DNA from: an uncultured Clostridia bacterium
GTDB lineage: Bacteria; Bacillota; Clostridia; Oscillospirales; CAG-272
Reading direction: 5' to 3'
Length of the DNA: 64,000 bases
NCBI GenBank assembly: GCA_947631765.1
Contig: CANRMP010000002.1
Location: forward strand, 62,001-126,000
Below the pieces are notes generated by a model, which was not told where the DNA came from, did no database searches, and worked only from the letters and a program-made list of their open reading frames with translations. Below are positions 16,966-25,199 of the stretch, piece by piece. Each line of letters begins with the position of its first letter. Position 1 is the stretch's first letter. The position numbers and the translations under genes are program-made.

Positions 16966-19491
16966 ATGAACGACAAAAATAAAGAAAGGGAAAAGAAGGT
17001 TCAACGCGACGTTCAAATGAGCGTTCGTTCGGTGCTTGCGATCTTTATTAAAATTCTGACCGTAGCGCTTAATATCCTGCTTACATTACTGCTTATTGTG
17101 GCAATTGCGGGAATAATAGTTGTCTGCGCTTTTGCGATATATCTTTCAGATAATGTCGACTCGGACGTTGACGATATTATAACGCTCAGCACAAATCAGG
17201 ATTCGATAACCTCAATATACTATTATGACGAAAACGGCGAGCTTGTCGAAGACGTGTCCCAACGACTGAGCAGCGGCACAAACCGTCTTTGGGTGTCATA
17301 TGACGAAATTCCTGAGGACCTTGTAAACGCATTTGTCGCAATTGAGGATAAGCGCTTTTTCGACCATCACGGGGTCGACTGGATAACCACCGTGAAGGCA
17401 ACGCTGAAGTTTTTCATCCCCGTGGGTTCAAATCCCGGCGGCTCGACCATTACCCAGCAGCTGATAAAGAATCTGACCGGCGAGGACGACTATTCGATAC
17501 AGCGAAAGGTTACCGAAATTTTCAGGGCTATGGCGCTTGAAAATGTCAAGTCAAAGCCCGAAATTCTTGAAATGTATCTGAATACCATATATTTGTCTCA
17601 AGGCGCAAACGGCGTTCAGGCGGCGGCAAACGTCTACTTTTCAAAAGACGTCAGCGAGCTTACACTTATTGAGTGCGCGGCAATTGCCGCAATAACTCAG
17701 TCCCCCACAAAATGGGACCCCGTTCAAAACCCCGAGAACAACAAGGAGCGACGAAACACCATACTTGCGGAAATGCTCAGTCAGGGCATGATAACCCAAG
17801 CCGAATACGACGAAGCCTACGACGCGGAGCTTGAACTGAATTTAAACTATGAATCGATATCGCTTGGTACCACCTCGTGGTACACCGACGCTGTAATCAA
17901 CGACGCCATTGAGCTGATTATGGAAAATTACGAGGTCTCCTATGGGATAGCAAAGCATATGCTTTATTCGGGCGGATACGATATAATAACCGCGATGGAC
18001 CCCGAAATTCAGGACATTTTGGAAAGATACTATGAGGACGTATCCGACACAAGCGTGCTTCCCGTCAACGACGTTGTAATGCCCGAATCGGCAATGGTCG
18101 TGGCAGACCCCGAGACCGGCAATATTTTGGGGCTTGTCGGCGGAAGAGGCGAGAAAACGCAGAGCAGAATATACAACCGCGCTACAATGGCGCAAAGACA
18201 GCCCGGCTCCTCATTCAAACCCGTGGCGGTCTATTCAAGAGCACTTGATCTGGGAATTATTAACCCCTCAACGGTGCTTGACGACACTCCTTTCAATTTC
18301 GGAAACGAGACGGTCGACGCAAACGGAAAGGTGACCTATTCAAAGCCCAAGGGCTGGCCTAAAAACTCAAATAACCGATACGGAGGAAGGACAACATTAA
18401 CCTACGCCTTAGTGACCTCGAAAAACACCTTTGCGGTCAAGGTTGTCGATATGCTCGGAGTCGACGAGTCTTACGATTTTCTCACAAATAAGCTCAGAAT
18501 GAAGTCTCTTGTGGAATCGGCAGAGAAAACCGGAGGCGTTTCGAGGGATAAAAACGTCGCCTCTCTGGGACTGGGAGGTCTGACATACGGCGTTACCGTG
18601 CGCGAGATGGTGGCGGCGTACACAATATTCCCGACAGGCGGAGTGTTTACAGACCTACGCACCGTAATTCAGATGAAAGATTCAAGCGGCAAGGTTGTAA
18701 TTGACAACGCGGTCGATAAAGAGGTTGTTATAAGCGAGGGCACCGCCGAGGTTATGACAAGGATTTTACGCGGAGTCATATCAAACAGCAGCGGTACCGC
18801 CTACTCTTATATGAGGGGAATAAGGAACACCAAAATCGACGTTGCGGGCAAGACCGGAACGACCGATTCAAATAACGACAGATGGTTTGTCGGCTACACG
18901 CCGTACTATGTGTGCGGCATTTGGATAGGCTACGACGAGCCACAGTCGCTTTCAAGCATTGTGAAGCACGGCGAACACTGTGTTTTGTGGAGCGACGTCA
19001 TGGTCGATATTCATCAGAAGATTTTGGACGATGCAAAGAGCGGAAAAACAACGCTTAAAACCTTTGACGACAATCTGCTTATTCAGGCGACCTATTGCGA
19101 GGATTCCGGACTTCTTATCACCGACACCTGCAACAAGGACCCCAGAGGCAGCCGCGCCGAGACTGGATATTTCACAAAAGACACTCTTCCCACAAAGGCG
19201 TGCGACGTGCACGTGCTTGTCCCGTACTGCACGGCAGGAAAGGGAGTTGCAACAGACAGATGCCCGAGCAGCTCTGTAAAATATGTTGCACTCATGAACG
19301 TTACAAGAGTTTATCCGAGAGACATTTACGTCACCGACGCGCAGTATACCTGGAGAAAGCTCCCGAACGGCACCAACCCTTACCGTGGTTCAAGCAAATT
19401 CCCATTCTATTACAGCATGTATCAAAGTGGCTCTTATCCAGGAAGAACAAACACTTCAAACCAATATAACAGAACCTGTCCGCTCCATTAA
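16966..19491 (+). CDS. Class A penicillin-binding protein (PBP1A-like glycosyltransferase/transpeptidase)
   Basis: 841 residues. Polymerises and cross-links peptidoglycan outside the membrane. A short cytoplasmic basic N-terminus leads to one membrane segment (about residues 26–62). The GT51 domain follows with catalytic Glu127 in EDKRFFDHHG, then GGSTITQQL and the KPEILEMYLN segment. The transpeptidase domain has S415-x-x-K (SSFKP), S485-K-N and K629-T-G. A Cys-containing tail (residues about 700–760, with CDVHVLVPYC and TDRC) could form disulphides, and the last 40 residues are Ser/Tyr/Gly-rich. A terminator follows directly. Identity is certain; which paralogue (ponA or other) is not. Confidence 0.95.
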   Translation: MNDKNKEREKKVQRDVQMSVRSVLAIFIKILTVALNILLTLLLIVAIAGIIVVCAFAIYLSDNVDSDVDDIITLSTNQDSITSIYYYDENGELVEDVSQRLSSGTNRLWVSYDEIPEDLVNAFVAIEDKRFFDHHGVDWITTVKATLKFFIPVGSNPGGSTITQQLIKNLTGEDDYSIQRKVTEIFRAMALENVKSKPEILEMYLNTIYLSQGANGVQAAANVYFSKDVSELTLIECAAIAAITQSPTKWDPVQNPENNKERRNTILAEMLSQGMITQAEYDEAYDAELELNLNYESISLGTTSWYTDAVINDAIELIMENYEVSYGIAKHMLYSGGYDIITAMDPEIQDILERYYEDVSDTSVLPVNDVVMPESAMVVADPETGNILGLVGGRGEKTQSRIYNRATMAQRQPGSSFKPVAVYSRALDLGIINPSTVLDDTPFNFGNETVDANGKVTYSKPKGWPKNSNNRYGGRTTLTYALVTSKNTFAVKVVDMLGVDESYDFLTNKLRMKSLVESAEKTGGVSRDKNVASLGLGGLTYGVTVREMVAAYTIFPTGGVFTDLRTVIQMKDSSGKVVIDNAVDKEVVISEGTAEVMTRILRGVISNSSGTAYSYMRGIRNTKIDVAGKTGTTDSNNDRWFVGYTPYYVCGIWIGYDEPQSLSSIVKHGEHCVLWSDVMVDIHQKILDDAKSGKTTLKTFDDNLLIQATYCEDSGLLITDTCNKDPRGSRAETGYFTKDTLPTKACDVHVLVPYCTAGKGVATDRCPSSSVKYVALMNVTRVYPRDIYVTDAQYTWRKLPNGTNPYRGSSKFPFYYSMYQSGSYPGRTNTSNQYNRTCPLH

Positions 19492-19517
19492 TTTTATAAC
19501 TGATATCATATAGTCAA

Positions 19518-19554
19518 AATCACCTCATATATTTATGTATGAGGTGGTTTTTTT
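19518..19554 (+). terminator. Rho-independent terminator after the penicillin-binding protein gene
   Basis: A 12-bp stem (19518–19529 with 19538–19549, one T·G pair) with an 8-base loop is followed by seven T. The loop contains an in-frame ATG (19535) that should not be taken as the start of the next gene, and GAGGTGG in the 3' arm merely mimics a ribosome binding site. Confidence 0.85.
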
Positions 19555-19564
19555 GAAGATTATA

Positions 19565-20059
19565 ATGAATTTAAAAAGAGAGCTGAGAACGGCGAGCCTG
19601 AAAAATATACTTATCTGTTCGGCAATAACGCTGTTTTTGGGAGTGATTACTGCGCTTGTATGCGGAAATCTCAGGTTTTACTATCTGCTGATTTTGCCCT
19701 CGTTTGCATTTTCCCCGTCGTTTTACATTATCGCATGGAGCGTAATGTATATCCTGATCGGCGCGGCGACCGGAATCGTTATCGGCAACTGCGACAGCTG
19801 TCGAAAAAGACGAAGAGTTAAAGGACTTATACTCTACGCTGTACTGCTTGTCGTCTCTCTTTCATGGTACCCGACCTTTTTCTCCCTGCAAGCAATTTTT
19901 ATTGCCTTTCTTCTTTCCTTGGCACTGCTGGTGCTGTCCTATTTTACAATGAGAATGTACGTCAAGGTGTCGATTCTTTCGGGAATTATCATGCTTATAC
20001 ACAGCTTGTGGGTGGCGTATCTTGTGATACTTAATTTTTGCGTGCTTATAATAAACTGA
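19565..20059 (+). CDS. TspO/MBR family membrane protein
   Basis: About 164 residues with five predicted membrane segments. Relatives (TspO, the mitochondrial benzodiazepine receptor family) bind porphyrins and sterols; bacterial versions are linked to tetrapyrrole handling and stress. The loop PSFAFSPSFYIIAWSVMYILIGAATG matches the family's PPGWVFGPVWTxLYxLMG pattern, SLSWYPTFFSLQ matches the WsplFF segment, and the C-terminus LNFCVLIIN matches the usual LN..I..LN ending. Because the preceding terminator occupies 19518–19554, I start at ATG 19565 rather than the upstream ATG in the terminator loop. No promoter is obvious, so expression may depend on terminator read-through. Divergent from textbook TspO in the Trp content. 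Confidence 0.78.
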   Translation: MNLKRELRTASLKNILICSAITLFLGVITALVCGNLRFYYLLILPSFAFSPSFYIIAWSVMYILIGAATGIVIGNCDSCRKRRRVKGLILYAVLLVVSLSWYPTFFSLQAIFIAFLLSLALLVLSYFTMRMYVKVSILSGIIMLIHSLWVAYLVILNFCVLIIN

Positions 20060-20062
20060 CTA

Positions 20063-20091
20063 TTGAAAACAGGAAGAAAATGTGATACAAT
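20063..20091 (+). promoter_or_regulatory. Promoter of the coaE group
   Basis: TTGAAA (20063–20068), 17-bp spacer, TACAAT (20086–20091), 50 bp upstream of coaE in a short intergenic gap. Confidence 0.75.
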
Positions 20092-20141
20092 AGCTTATAA
20101 CAAAAAAGCAAAAGAGAAAAAAGTATAAAAAGGCGGAAATT

Positions 20142-20732
20142 ATGCTTGTACTTGGACTTACCGGAGCGAGCGGAAGCGGAAAAGGATATGTGTCAAAGTG
20201 CTTTGAAAATTACAATCTTGCCGTAATTGATACGGATAAGCTTGTACATACGCTCTACGCGGAGTCCAAAGAGTGCATTTCGGCGCTTGTTTTGGAATTT
20301 GGGTCTGGCATACTTCATCCGTCGGGCATAATTGACCGCAAAGCGCTTCGAAATATAGTATTTTCGGATAAAGCGGCACTTGAAAAGCTTAACTTAATAG
20401 CTCATAAATTCACGCTTGACGAGGTGCGGCGTATCGTAAATGACTACAGAGGAAAAAATATAAGGGCAGTAGTGGTTGACGCGCCCCAGCTTTTCGAGTC
20501 GGGATATTTCAAAGAATGCGACAAGGTGATATCCGTTATATGCTCAAACCAAACGCGTGAGCGCCGCATATGCGAGAGGGACAACATAACAAAGGAAGCC
20601 GCAAGGGTACGCCTTGAAAATCAGCATGACGACCTGTTTTTTATAAATCATTCCGATTTTGTTATTTACAATGACGGAGAAGACGTCGATTTGCAGGTAA
20701 AAGAAATACTCAAAGCCTTAGGAATACTATGA
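20142..20732 (+). CDS. coaE: Dephospho-CoA kinase
   Basis: 196 residues. Last step of coenzyme A synthesis, phosphorylating the 3'-OH of dephospho-CoA. Walker A is GLTGASGSGKGYVSK (unusual Gly after the Lys where Ser/Thr is common), then AVIDTDKLVH (usual DAD), VVDAPQLFESGYFKECDKVI (usual DIPLLFE...VVV) and the lid RERRICERDNITKEAARVRL. The lid DN appears where QxR-type variants are common. The stop overlaps the next start by 4 bp (ATGA). Confidence 0.92.
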   Translation: MLVLGLTGASGSGKGYVSKCFENYNLAVIDTDKLVHTLYAESKECISALVLEFGSGILHPSGIIDRKALRNIVFSDKAALEKLNLIAHKFTLDEVRRIVNDYRGKNIRAVVVDAPQLFESGYFKECDKVISVICSNQTRERRICERDNITKEAARVRLENQHDDLFFINHSDFVIYNDGEDVDLQVKEILKALGIL

Positions 20733-21310
20733 AGAAATCCTATCTCATATTTGTCTTTATTCTCTTTTTAATAACGCTTCTTTGCATTCTGCTGGCTATT
20801 GCTTCAAGAGTTGAAAACGAGGTTGAAGAAAAGGTATATTATCAAACAGAATACCTCGATATAATCGAAAAATATTCGATAGAGTACGACGTCGAAGAAA
20901 GTATAATACTTGCGATAATAAAATGCGAGAGCAATTTTGACAAAGACGCAACCTCGTCAGTCGGGGCAATGGGACTTATGCAAATGATGCCGGACACTTT
21001 TTCGGACATGCAAAGGCGCCTTTCGGAAAAATATGAAACAGCTATGCTGTACGAGCCGGAAATAAGCATAAAATACGGGACGTATTATTTAAAATACCTT
21101 TACAACATCTTTAACGATTGGGAGCTTGTGTATGCGGCGTATAACGCCGGAATGGGCAATGTTTCAAGGTGGCTTGAAAACGAGGAGTACAGCAAGGACG
21201 GCAAACTACTTGTCATACCCTTTGCCGAAACGGATAAATATGTAAAAAAGGTGATAAGCACCGAACTTGAATATGAAAAAATTTTATCATCGGAGGAACA
21301 ACAAAAATGA
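20729..21310 (+). CDS. Membrane-anchored lytic transglycosylase (SLT domain)
   Basis: 193 residues. An N-terminal signal anchor (MKKSYLIFVFILFLITLLCILLAIA pattern, residues 1–25, no Lys/Arg inside) is followed by an SLT/GH23 domain. The catalytic Glu is in AIIKCESNFDKDATSSVGAMGLMQMMP, the standard ES-x-GLMQ signature, and YAAYNAGMGNVSRWL is the second motif. It would cleave glycan strands outside the membrane, with a possible role in wall remodelling or spore formation. It overlaps coaE and the downstream aminopeptidase gene by 4 bp each, so all three are co-translated. Confidence 0.92.
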   Translation: MKKSYLIFVFILFLITLLCILLAIASRVENEVEEKVYYQTEYLDIIEKYSIEYDVEESIILAIIKCESNFDKDATSSVGAMGLMQMMPDTFSDMQRRLSEKYETAMLYEPEISIKYGTYYLKYLYNIFNDWELVYAAYNAGMGNVSRWLENEEYSKDGKLLVIPFAETDKYVKKVISTELEYEKILSSEEQQK

Positions 21311-22695
21311 ACGAGCTTGAAGTCAAAGAGCTAAAGAAAAAACTTTTAGGAGAGAGCAAAAACGTATACGCCTGCATCAACGAAGAGGAGGAAAAGGAAA
21401 TGGAAGCCTTCGCTTCCGATTACTCAAAATTCATCGACGCCTGCAAAACCGAAAGGGAAGCGGTGAAATTTGCCGTAGAGGAAGCCGAAAAAGCCGGATT
21501 TTCCGAATACAAATTCGGGCAGGAAATAAAAAAAGGCGGCAAATATTATTACAATAACCGCGGCAAGTCGCTCACCCTTTTTGTTATCGGAAGCGAAAGG
21601 CTCGAAAATGGAATAAGAATATCGGCAGCCCATATAGATTCCCCGCGAATCGACCTAAAACAGCATCCGCTTTACGAAGAGGGTGAAATGGGCTTCTTTA
21701 AAACTCATTATTACGGCGGAATAAAAAAATATCAATGGACTGCAATTCCGCTTGCCCTTCACGGCAAGGTTATTAAGAGCGACAACACTCAGGTGGATAT
21801 TGTAATAGGAGAGGACGACTCCGACCCGGTATTTTACATTAACGACCTGCTTCCTCACCTTGCAAAGGACCAGGTGTCAAAGTCGCTTGGAGAGGGGATC
21901 CCCGGCGAAAAGCTAAATATTCTGATAGGCTCAAGGCCGCTATACGAAGGCAAGGAAATAAAGCTTGCCCTTATGAAGCTTATAAACGAAAAATACGGCA
22001 TTGTTGAGGACGATTTTATAAGCGCGGAGCTTACCGCCGTTCCCGCATTTAAGGCAAGGGACGTCGGCTTTGATCGCTCGCTTATTGCCGCATACGGGCA
22101 TGACGACAGAGTGTGCGCATATCCCGCGCTTCGCTCGATTCTTGAAATTCAAAATCCCGAAAATACAGTTATGGTCATTCTTGCCGACAAAGAAGAGGTC
22201 GGAAGCGGCGGTTCGACCGGTATGCAGTCAGAACTTTTCTGCGACATAATAAAAGATATATCAGCCACATTAGGCGCAAACGAGGGAGCGGTCAGAGCGG
22301 CGTCTATTTGCCTTAGCGCCGACGTCAACGCCGCCTTTGATCCGAATTTCGGTGAGGTTTACGAGTCAAGAAACAGCTCGTTTATAAATCACGGCGTTGT
22401 CATGACAAAATTCACAGGCTCAAGAGGTAAGAGCGGCACCTCGGACGCAGACGCGGAGTTTGTAGGATATGTAAGAAACCTCTTTGACAGGGAAGGGGTC
22501 GTTTGGCAGACGGGAGAGCTCGGAAAGGTAGACCAGGGCGGCGGCGGAACCGTTGCGGTCTATATTGCAAATAAAAATATAACGGTTGTCGACCTCGGAG
22601 TTCCTGTAATCTCAATGCACGCGCCGTATGAGGTTATTTCAAAAGCCGACCTTTATATGACCTATAAGGCGTTCAAGGCGTTTGCAAACAACTGA
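21307..22695 (+). CDS. M18 family aminopeptidase
   Basis: 462 residues, the usual size for zinc aminopeptidases of family M18 (aminopeptidase 1/aspartyl aminopeptidase group). Metal ligands are seen in ISAAHIDSPRIDLK (His-x-Asp), YGHDDRVCAYPALR (Asp) and DKEEVGSGGSTG (catalytic Glu pair), and the C-terminal GVPVISMHAPYEVISKADL holds the last His. GGGGTVAVYIANKN is also typical. It is a cytoplasmic peptidase for peptide turnover. Placement after coaE and the transglycosylase with ATGA coupling shows an operon but not a shared pathway. Confidence 0.93.
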   Translation: MNELEVKELKKKLLGESKNVYACINEEEEKEMEAFASDYSKFIDACKTEREAVKFAVEEAEKAGFSEYKFGQEIKKGGKYYYNNRGKSLTLFVIGSERLENGIRISAAHIDSPRIDLKQHPLYEEGEMGFFKTHYYGGIKKYQWTAIPLALHGKVIKSDNTQVDIVIGEDDSDPVFYINDLLPHLAKDQVSKSLGEGIPGEKLNILIGSRPLYEGKEIKLALMKLINEKYGIVEDDFISAELTAVPAFKARDVGFDRSLIAAYGHDDRVCAYPALRSILEIQNPENTVMVILADKEEVGSGGSTGMQSELFCDIIKDISATLGANEGAVRAASICLSADVNAAFDPNFGEVYESRNSSFINHGVVMTKFTGSRGKSGTSDADAEFVGYVRNLFDREGVVWQTGELGKVDQGGGGTVAVYIANKNITVVDLGVPVISMHAPYEVISKADLYMTYKAFKAFANN

Positions 22696-22712
22696 TAAAA
22701 ATAGATCCCAAA

Positions 22713-22738
22713 GCATCCTGCGCCGCGGCGCAGGATGC
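22713..22738. repeat. GC-rich perfect inverted repeat upstream of a hypothetical gene
   Basis: Twelve-base arms GCATCCTGCGCC and GGCGCAGGATGC are separated by two bases. No T-run follows on either side, so it is not a standard terminator. The AGGA in the 3' arm is the only candidate ribosome binding site for the following TTG start. Confidence 0.8.
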
Positions 22739-22742
22739 AGAC

Positions 22743-23198
22743 TTGTATATTGATATGGATAATGAAAATAAAGAAAACAGCGAGATTTTATCGATTTTAG
22801 AATATATAAAATCAAAAAACCTGCAAGGCAAAACGGCACTTGACGAAAGCTCCTTTTCATGGACCTTGGGGGATATCCGTATGCGCTTTCTTTTTGACCC
22901 GCTTGAAACAACAATACTGTATTACGGTAATAATCGCTTTATCGACGGACATTTTCACCTTGACAACAATGAGGTTATTGACCTTATTGAAAAATTAAAC
23001 AGCGACGAATATGTAGCTGAGGTTTCCTTTTCGCTCTTTTCTTCCACCTTTTCGGTTATGAAAAGCACCGAAAAAAGAAAGAAAAGCAATATTTTTGTCC
23101 TTCGCTATTATTCAAAGCCGCAAGCCTCAAATGTCGTATATGTTAAAAGTGGAAAGGATTTAAAATCAAACCTCGACCGAAAGAGAAGAGAAAAATAG
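22743..23198 (+). CDS. Hypothetical protein
   Basis: Up to 151 residues; not recognised. It is a soluble, charged protein without signal peptide or membrane segment. The central region (FLFDPLETTILYYGNNRFIDGHFHLDNNEVIDLIEKL) looks like a mixed alpha/beta domain, and the tail is very basic (KSGKDLKSNLDRKRREK). The start is uncertain: TTG at 22743 has AGGAT 6 bp upstream inside a strong hairpin, while ATG at 22755 lacks a close site. Codon use resembles the neighbours. It closes the coaE group and is followed by a terminator. It is kept as real because the frame is long, typical in composition and bounded by regulatory structure. Confidence 0.7.
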   Translation: MYIDMDNENKENSEILSILEYIKSKNLQGKTALDESSFSWTLGDIRMRFLFDPLETTILYYGNNRFIDGHFHLDNNEVIDLIEKLNSDEYVAEVSFSLFSSTFSVMKSTEKRKKSNIFVLRYYSKPQASNVVYVKSGKDLKSNLDRKRREK

Positions 23199-23205
23199 AA
23201 AATAC

Positions 23206-23248
23206 AACGTCAACGGTAAAACCCATGAGTTTTATGTTGACGTTTTTT
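23206..23248 (+). terminator. Rho-independent terminator closing the coaE group
   Basis: Arms AACGTCAAC (23206–23214) and GTTGACGTT (23236–23244) enclose a smaller AAAAC/GTTTT pairing, with six T at the end. Confidence 0.85.
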
Positions 23249-23296
23249 ATTTTCTCAAATGACAAAAAAAGACGGTAAAATGCTCAAAAAAGGTTG

Positions 23297-23325
23297 TTAA
23301 CAGAGACAAAAAAGTGTGATATAAT
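23297..23325 (+). promoter_or_regulatory. Promoter of the discoidin-domain surface protein gene
   Basis: TTAACA (23297–23302), 17-bp spacer, TATAAT (23320–23325), about 85 bp upstream of the start; a single-gene transcription unit. Confidence 0.75.
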
Positions 23326-23411
23326 TCTTATAAATAGTATAAGTATATATAAAATTCAAATTCAATTGCGTTGGCAAATCAAATAATAAAATTATGAAAG
23401 GAAACAAAGCA

Positions 23412-24650
23412 ATGAAAAAAATTGTAGCAACACTTCTTTTGGTAGGACTGTGTCTTTCAATGCTTCCTCTTTCCGCTTTTGCAGTTGAGGGCGTTGATAT
23501 CAAGGCTGACAATTTGGCGCAAGCCGAGGGAGTTACGACAATATCCTTCTATTCTCACGAGGACACTACCGACAACTGGTCAATAGCCAACATTAACGAC
23601 GGTGACTCCATTGAGACTGTCGGAGGACTCGGAAACGGCAAAGCAGGCGGCTATCACAGTAAATATTATCAGAACGAAGCCGATGCCGAGGATCAGTTTG
23701 TCGGATATAACTTCGGCAAAAAGGTCACCTTCAATACGGTGATTATTACGCCCGTAATGGCAAGCACCTTCCCGGTTGACTTTGAGATTCAGGTATCAAA
23801 TGACGGCAAAGCCTGGACTCCCGTTGTGACAAAGACAGGATATTCCATCACCTCTACCGCAGGATACCTTCCTCAAACCTTTACGTTTGACCCCCAGACC
23901 GCTCAGTACATGAGACTTTACGTCACAAAGCTCGGCAGAGATAGCGCGTTCTTCCTTCTCAAGCTTACCGAGATGGAGGTTTACAACCTTGAAGAAACAG
24001 ACGCTCCCGTAAATATAGCGGCAGGAAAGCCTGTAAGCAGTGATTCACATCACGAAGACGGTCCTTGGAGCCTCGATTATTTCAACGACGGCGACAGAGT
24101 CAATCTTTGCACCACAAAACTTGATTACGGTCAATTCGCAGGTTATCACTCGAATCCGAACACTCCCAGAGACGGCGGCGCCAATGCTCATGCACAAATT
24201 ACAATTGACCTCGGAGTAGGCAGCAAATTTAACCAAGTGGTTATCTATCCTTCTCACGAGCTTCGCTCCGTAAAGCTGCTTAATAACGCACCTGACGATG
24301 CAAACTTCCCGCTCGGAGTATTTTTCCCTGAAAACTATGAGATTCAGGTTTCGGACGATGGCGAGCATTTCACAGCCGTTAAGACTGTTACAAACACTCC
24401 AAAGTCTGACGCAAAACCCGTTGTACTTGATTTTGACACGACTACCGCAAGATATATCCGTCTCTATATGTACAACATCACCCACTATATTAAGCTCACC
24501 GAGTTTGAGGTATACAACATTGAACCGACAACCGATCCCGGCGAGACCGAATCTCCTACAACCGGAAGCGCACTCCCGGCTCTTGTATGTATTGCCGGTA
24601 TTGCTATAACGCTTTGCGCCCTTGTTATTAAGCGCAGACGCTATAACTGA
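23412..24650 (+). CDS. Secreted surface protein with two discoidin (F5/8 type C) domains and a C-terminal sorting signal
   Basis: 412 residues. The start ATG at 23412 is preceded by AAAGGA; the ATG 18 bp upstream overlaps that site. A signal peptide (about residues 1–24, ending SAFA) is followed by two similar beta-sandwich modules (about 30–195 and 198–370). Each has a W-S-x-x-x-x-N/F-N-D-G-D element, a YHS turn, a FEIQVSNDG or YEIQVSDDG strand and a closing YMRLYV/YIRLYM plus LTE(M/F)EVYN, the hallmark of carbohydrate-binding discoidin domains. The tail has SPTTG, a hydrophobic helix and KRRR, i.e. a cell-wall sorting signal of the SPxTG type used by some clostridial class B sortases. Probable role: glycan or mucin binding at the cell surface (inference). 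No enzymatic domain is present. Confidence 0.85.
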   Translation: MKKIVATLLLVGLCLSMLPLSAFAVEGVDIKADNLAQAEGVTTISFYSHEDTTDNWSIANINDGDSIETVGGLGNGKAGGYHSKYYQNEADAEDQFVGYNFGKKVTFNTVIITPVMASTFPVDFEIQVSNDGKAWTPVVTKTGYSITSTAGYLPQTFTFDPQTAQYMRLYVTKLGRDSAFFLLKLTEMEVYNLEETDAPVNIAAGKPVSSDSHHEDGPWSLDYFNDGDRVNLCTTKLDYGQFAGYHSNPNTPRDGGANAHAQITIDLGVGSKFNQVVIYPSHELRSVKLLNNAPDDANFPLGVFFPENYEIQVSDDGEHFTAVKTVTNTPKSDAKPVVLDFDTTTARYIRLYMYNITHYIKLTEFEVYNIEPTTDPGETESPTTGSALPALVCIAGIAITLCALVIKRRRYN

Positions 24651-24683
24651 TTAATCTGCATCTGAAATTTTTCATAGCTTGGA

Positions 24684-24866
24684 GCGCCTTCACCACCGTG
24701 TGTTGGCGCTTCTTATTTACGCCATTCGGGCGCAAATAAGAATGTCCGCGAAGCGGACGCTTCATATTGTTAAAGGCAATGCTTCGTGCCACCGAAGGTG
24801 GCGCTTCATATCGCCGCAGGCGATGCTTCATTTTTCATTTAAAAAAATTTGTCCGCTCTGCGGACA
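24684..24866. repeat. Cluster of short palindromic repeats with GCTTCAT spacers, left of the tRNA pair
   Basis: This stretch (in the 335-bp gap before tRNA-Leu) has no convincing gene. It has at least five hairpins in a row: arms TTCTTATTT/AAATAAGAA (about 24710–24742), GTCCGC/GCGGAC (24745–24759), GCCACC/GGTGGC (24788–24802), TCGCC/GGCGA (24811–24823) and GTCCGC/GCGGAC again (24851–24865). The unit GCTTCAT recurs at 24759, 24803 and 24825, with a variant at 24781, at roughly 22-bp steps. This resembles REP-like intergenic palindromes. Confidence 0.75.
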
Positions 24867-24916
24867 CCTTTTAAACCTATTACATTACAAAAATTAAACC
24901 GTCAAAAAAATATCTA

Positions 24917-24945
24917 TTGACACAGCCTTTATTTTGTGCTATAAT
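24917..24945 (+). promoter_or_regulatory. Promoter of the tRNA-Leu/tRNA-Val unit
   Basis: TTGACA (24917–24922), 17-bp spacer, TATAAT (24940–24945): full consensus, 40 bp before tRNA-Leu. Confidence 0.88.
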
Positions 24946-24984
24946 ACAAGCACCGCAAGAAATGAGGTAATAAAAGCTGTAAAT

Positions 24985-25068
24985 GCGGATGTGGCGGAAT
25001 TGGCAGACGCGCCGGATTTAGGTTCCGGTGGGAACACCGTGCAGGTTCAACTCCTGTCATCCGCACCA
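24985..25068 (+). tRNA. tRNA-Leu (anticodon UAG)
   Basis: 84 bases including the encoded CCA. The acceptor GCGGATG pairs with CATCCGC. The anticodon stem CCGGA/TCCGG has the loop TTTAGGT, giving anticodon TAG. A long variable arm (GGGAACACC region) and GGTTCAACTCC T-arm fit a class II leucine tRNA. Confidence 0.95.
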
Positions 25069-25087
25069 TTTTCATTTAATAATAAAC

Positions 25088-25163
<76 letters not shown>

Positions 25164-25164
<1 letters not shown>

Positions 25165-25195
25165 ACAAGGCGTTTGCTTTTGCAAACGCCTTGTT
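25164..25195 (+). terminator. Strong hairpin directly after tRNA-Val
   Basis: Fourteen-base perfect arms (25164–25177 with 25182–25195) with a TTTT loop. There is no T-run after it, so it may act as a processing or weak termination signal, or belong to the palindromic repeats that follow. Confidence 0.55.
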
Positions 25196-25199
25196 CAAT

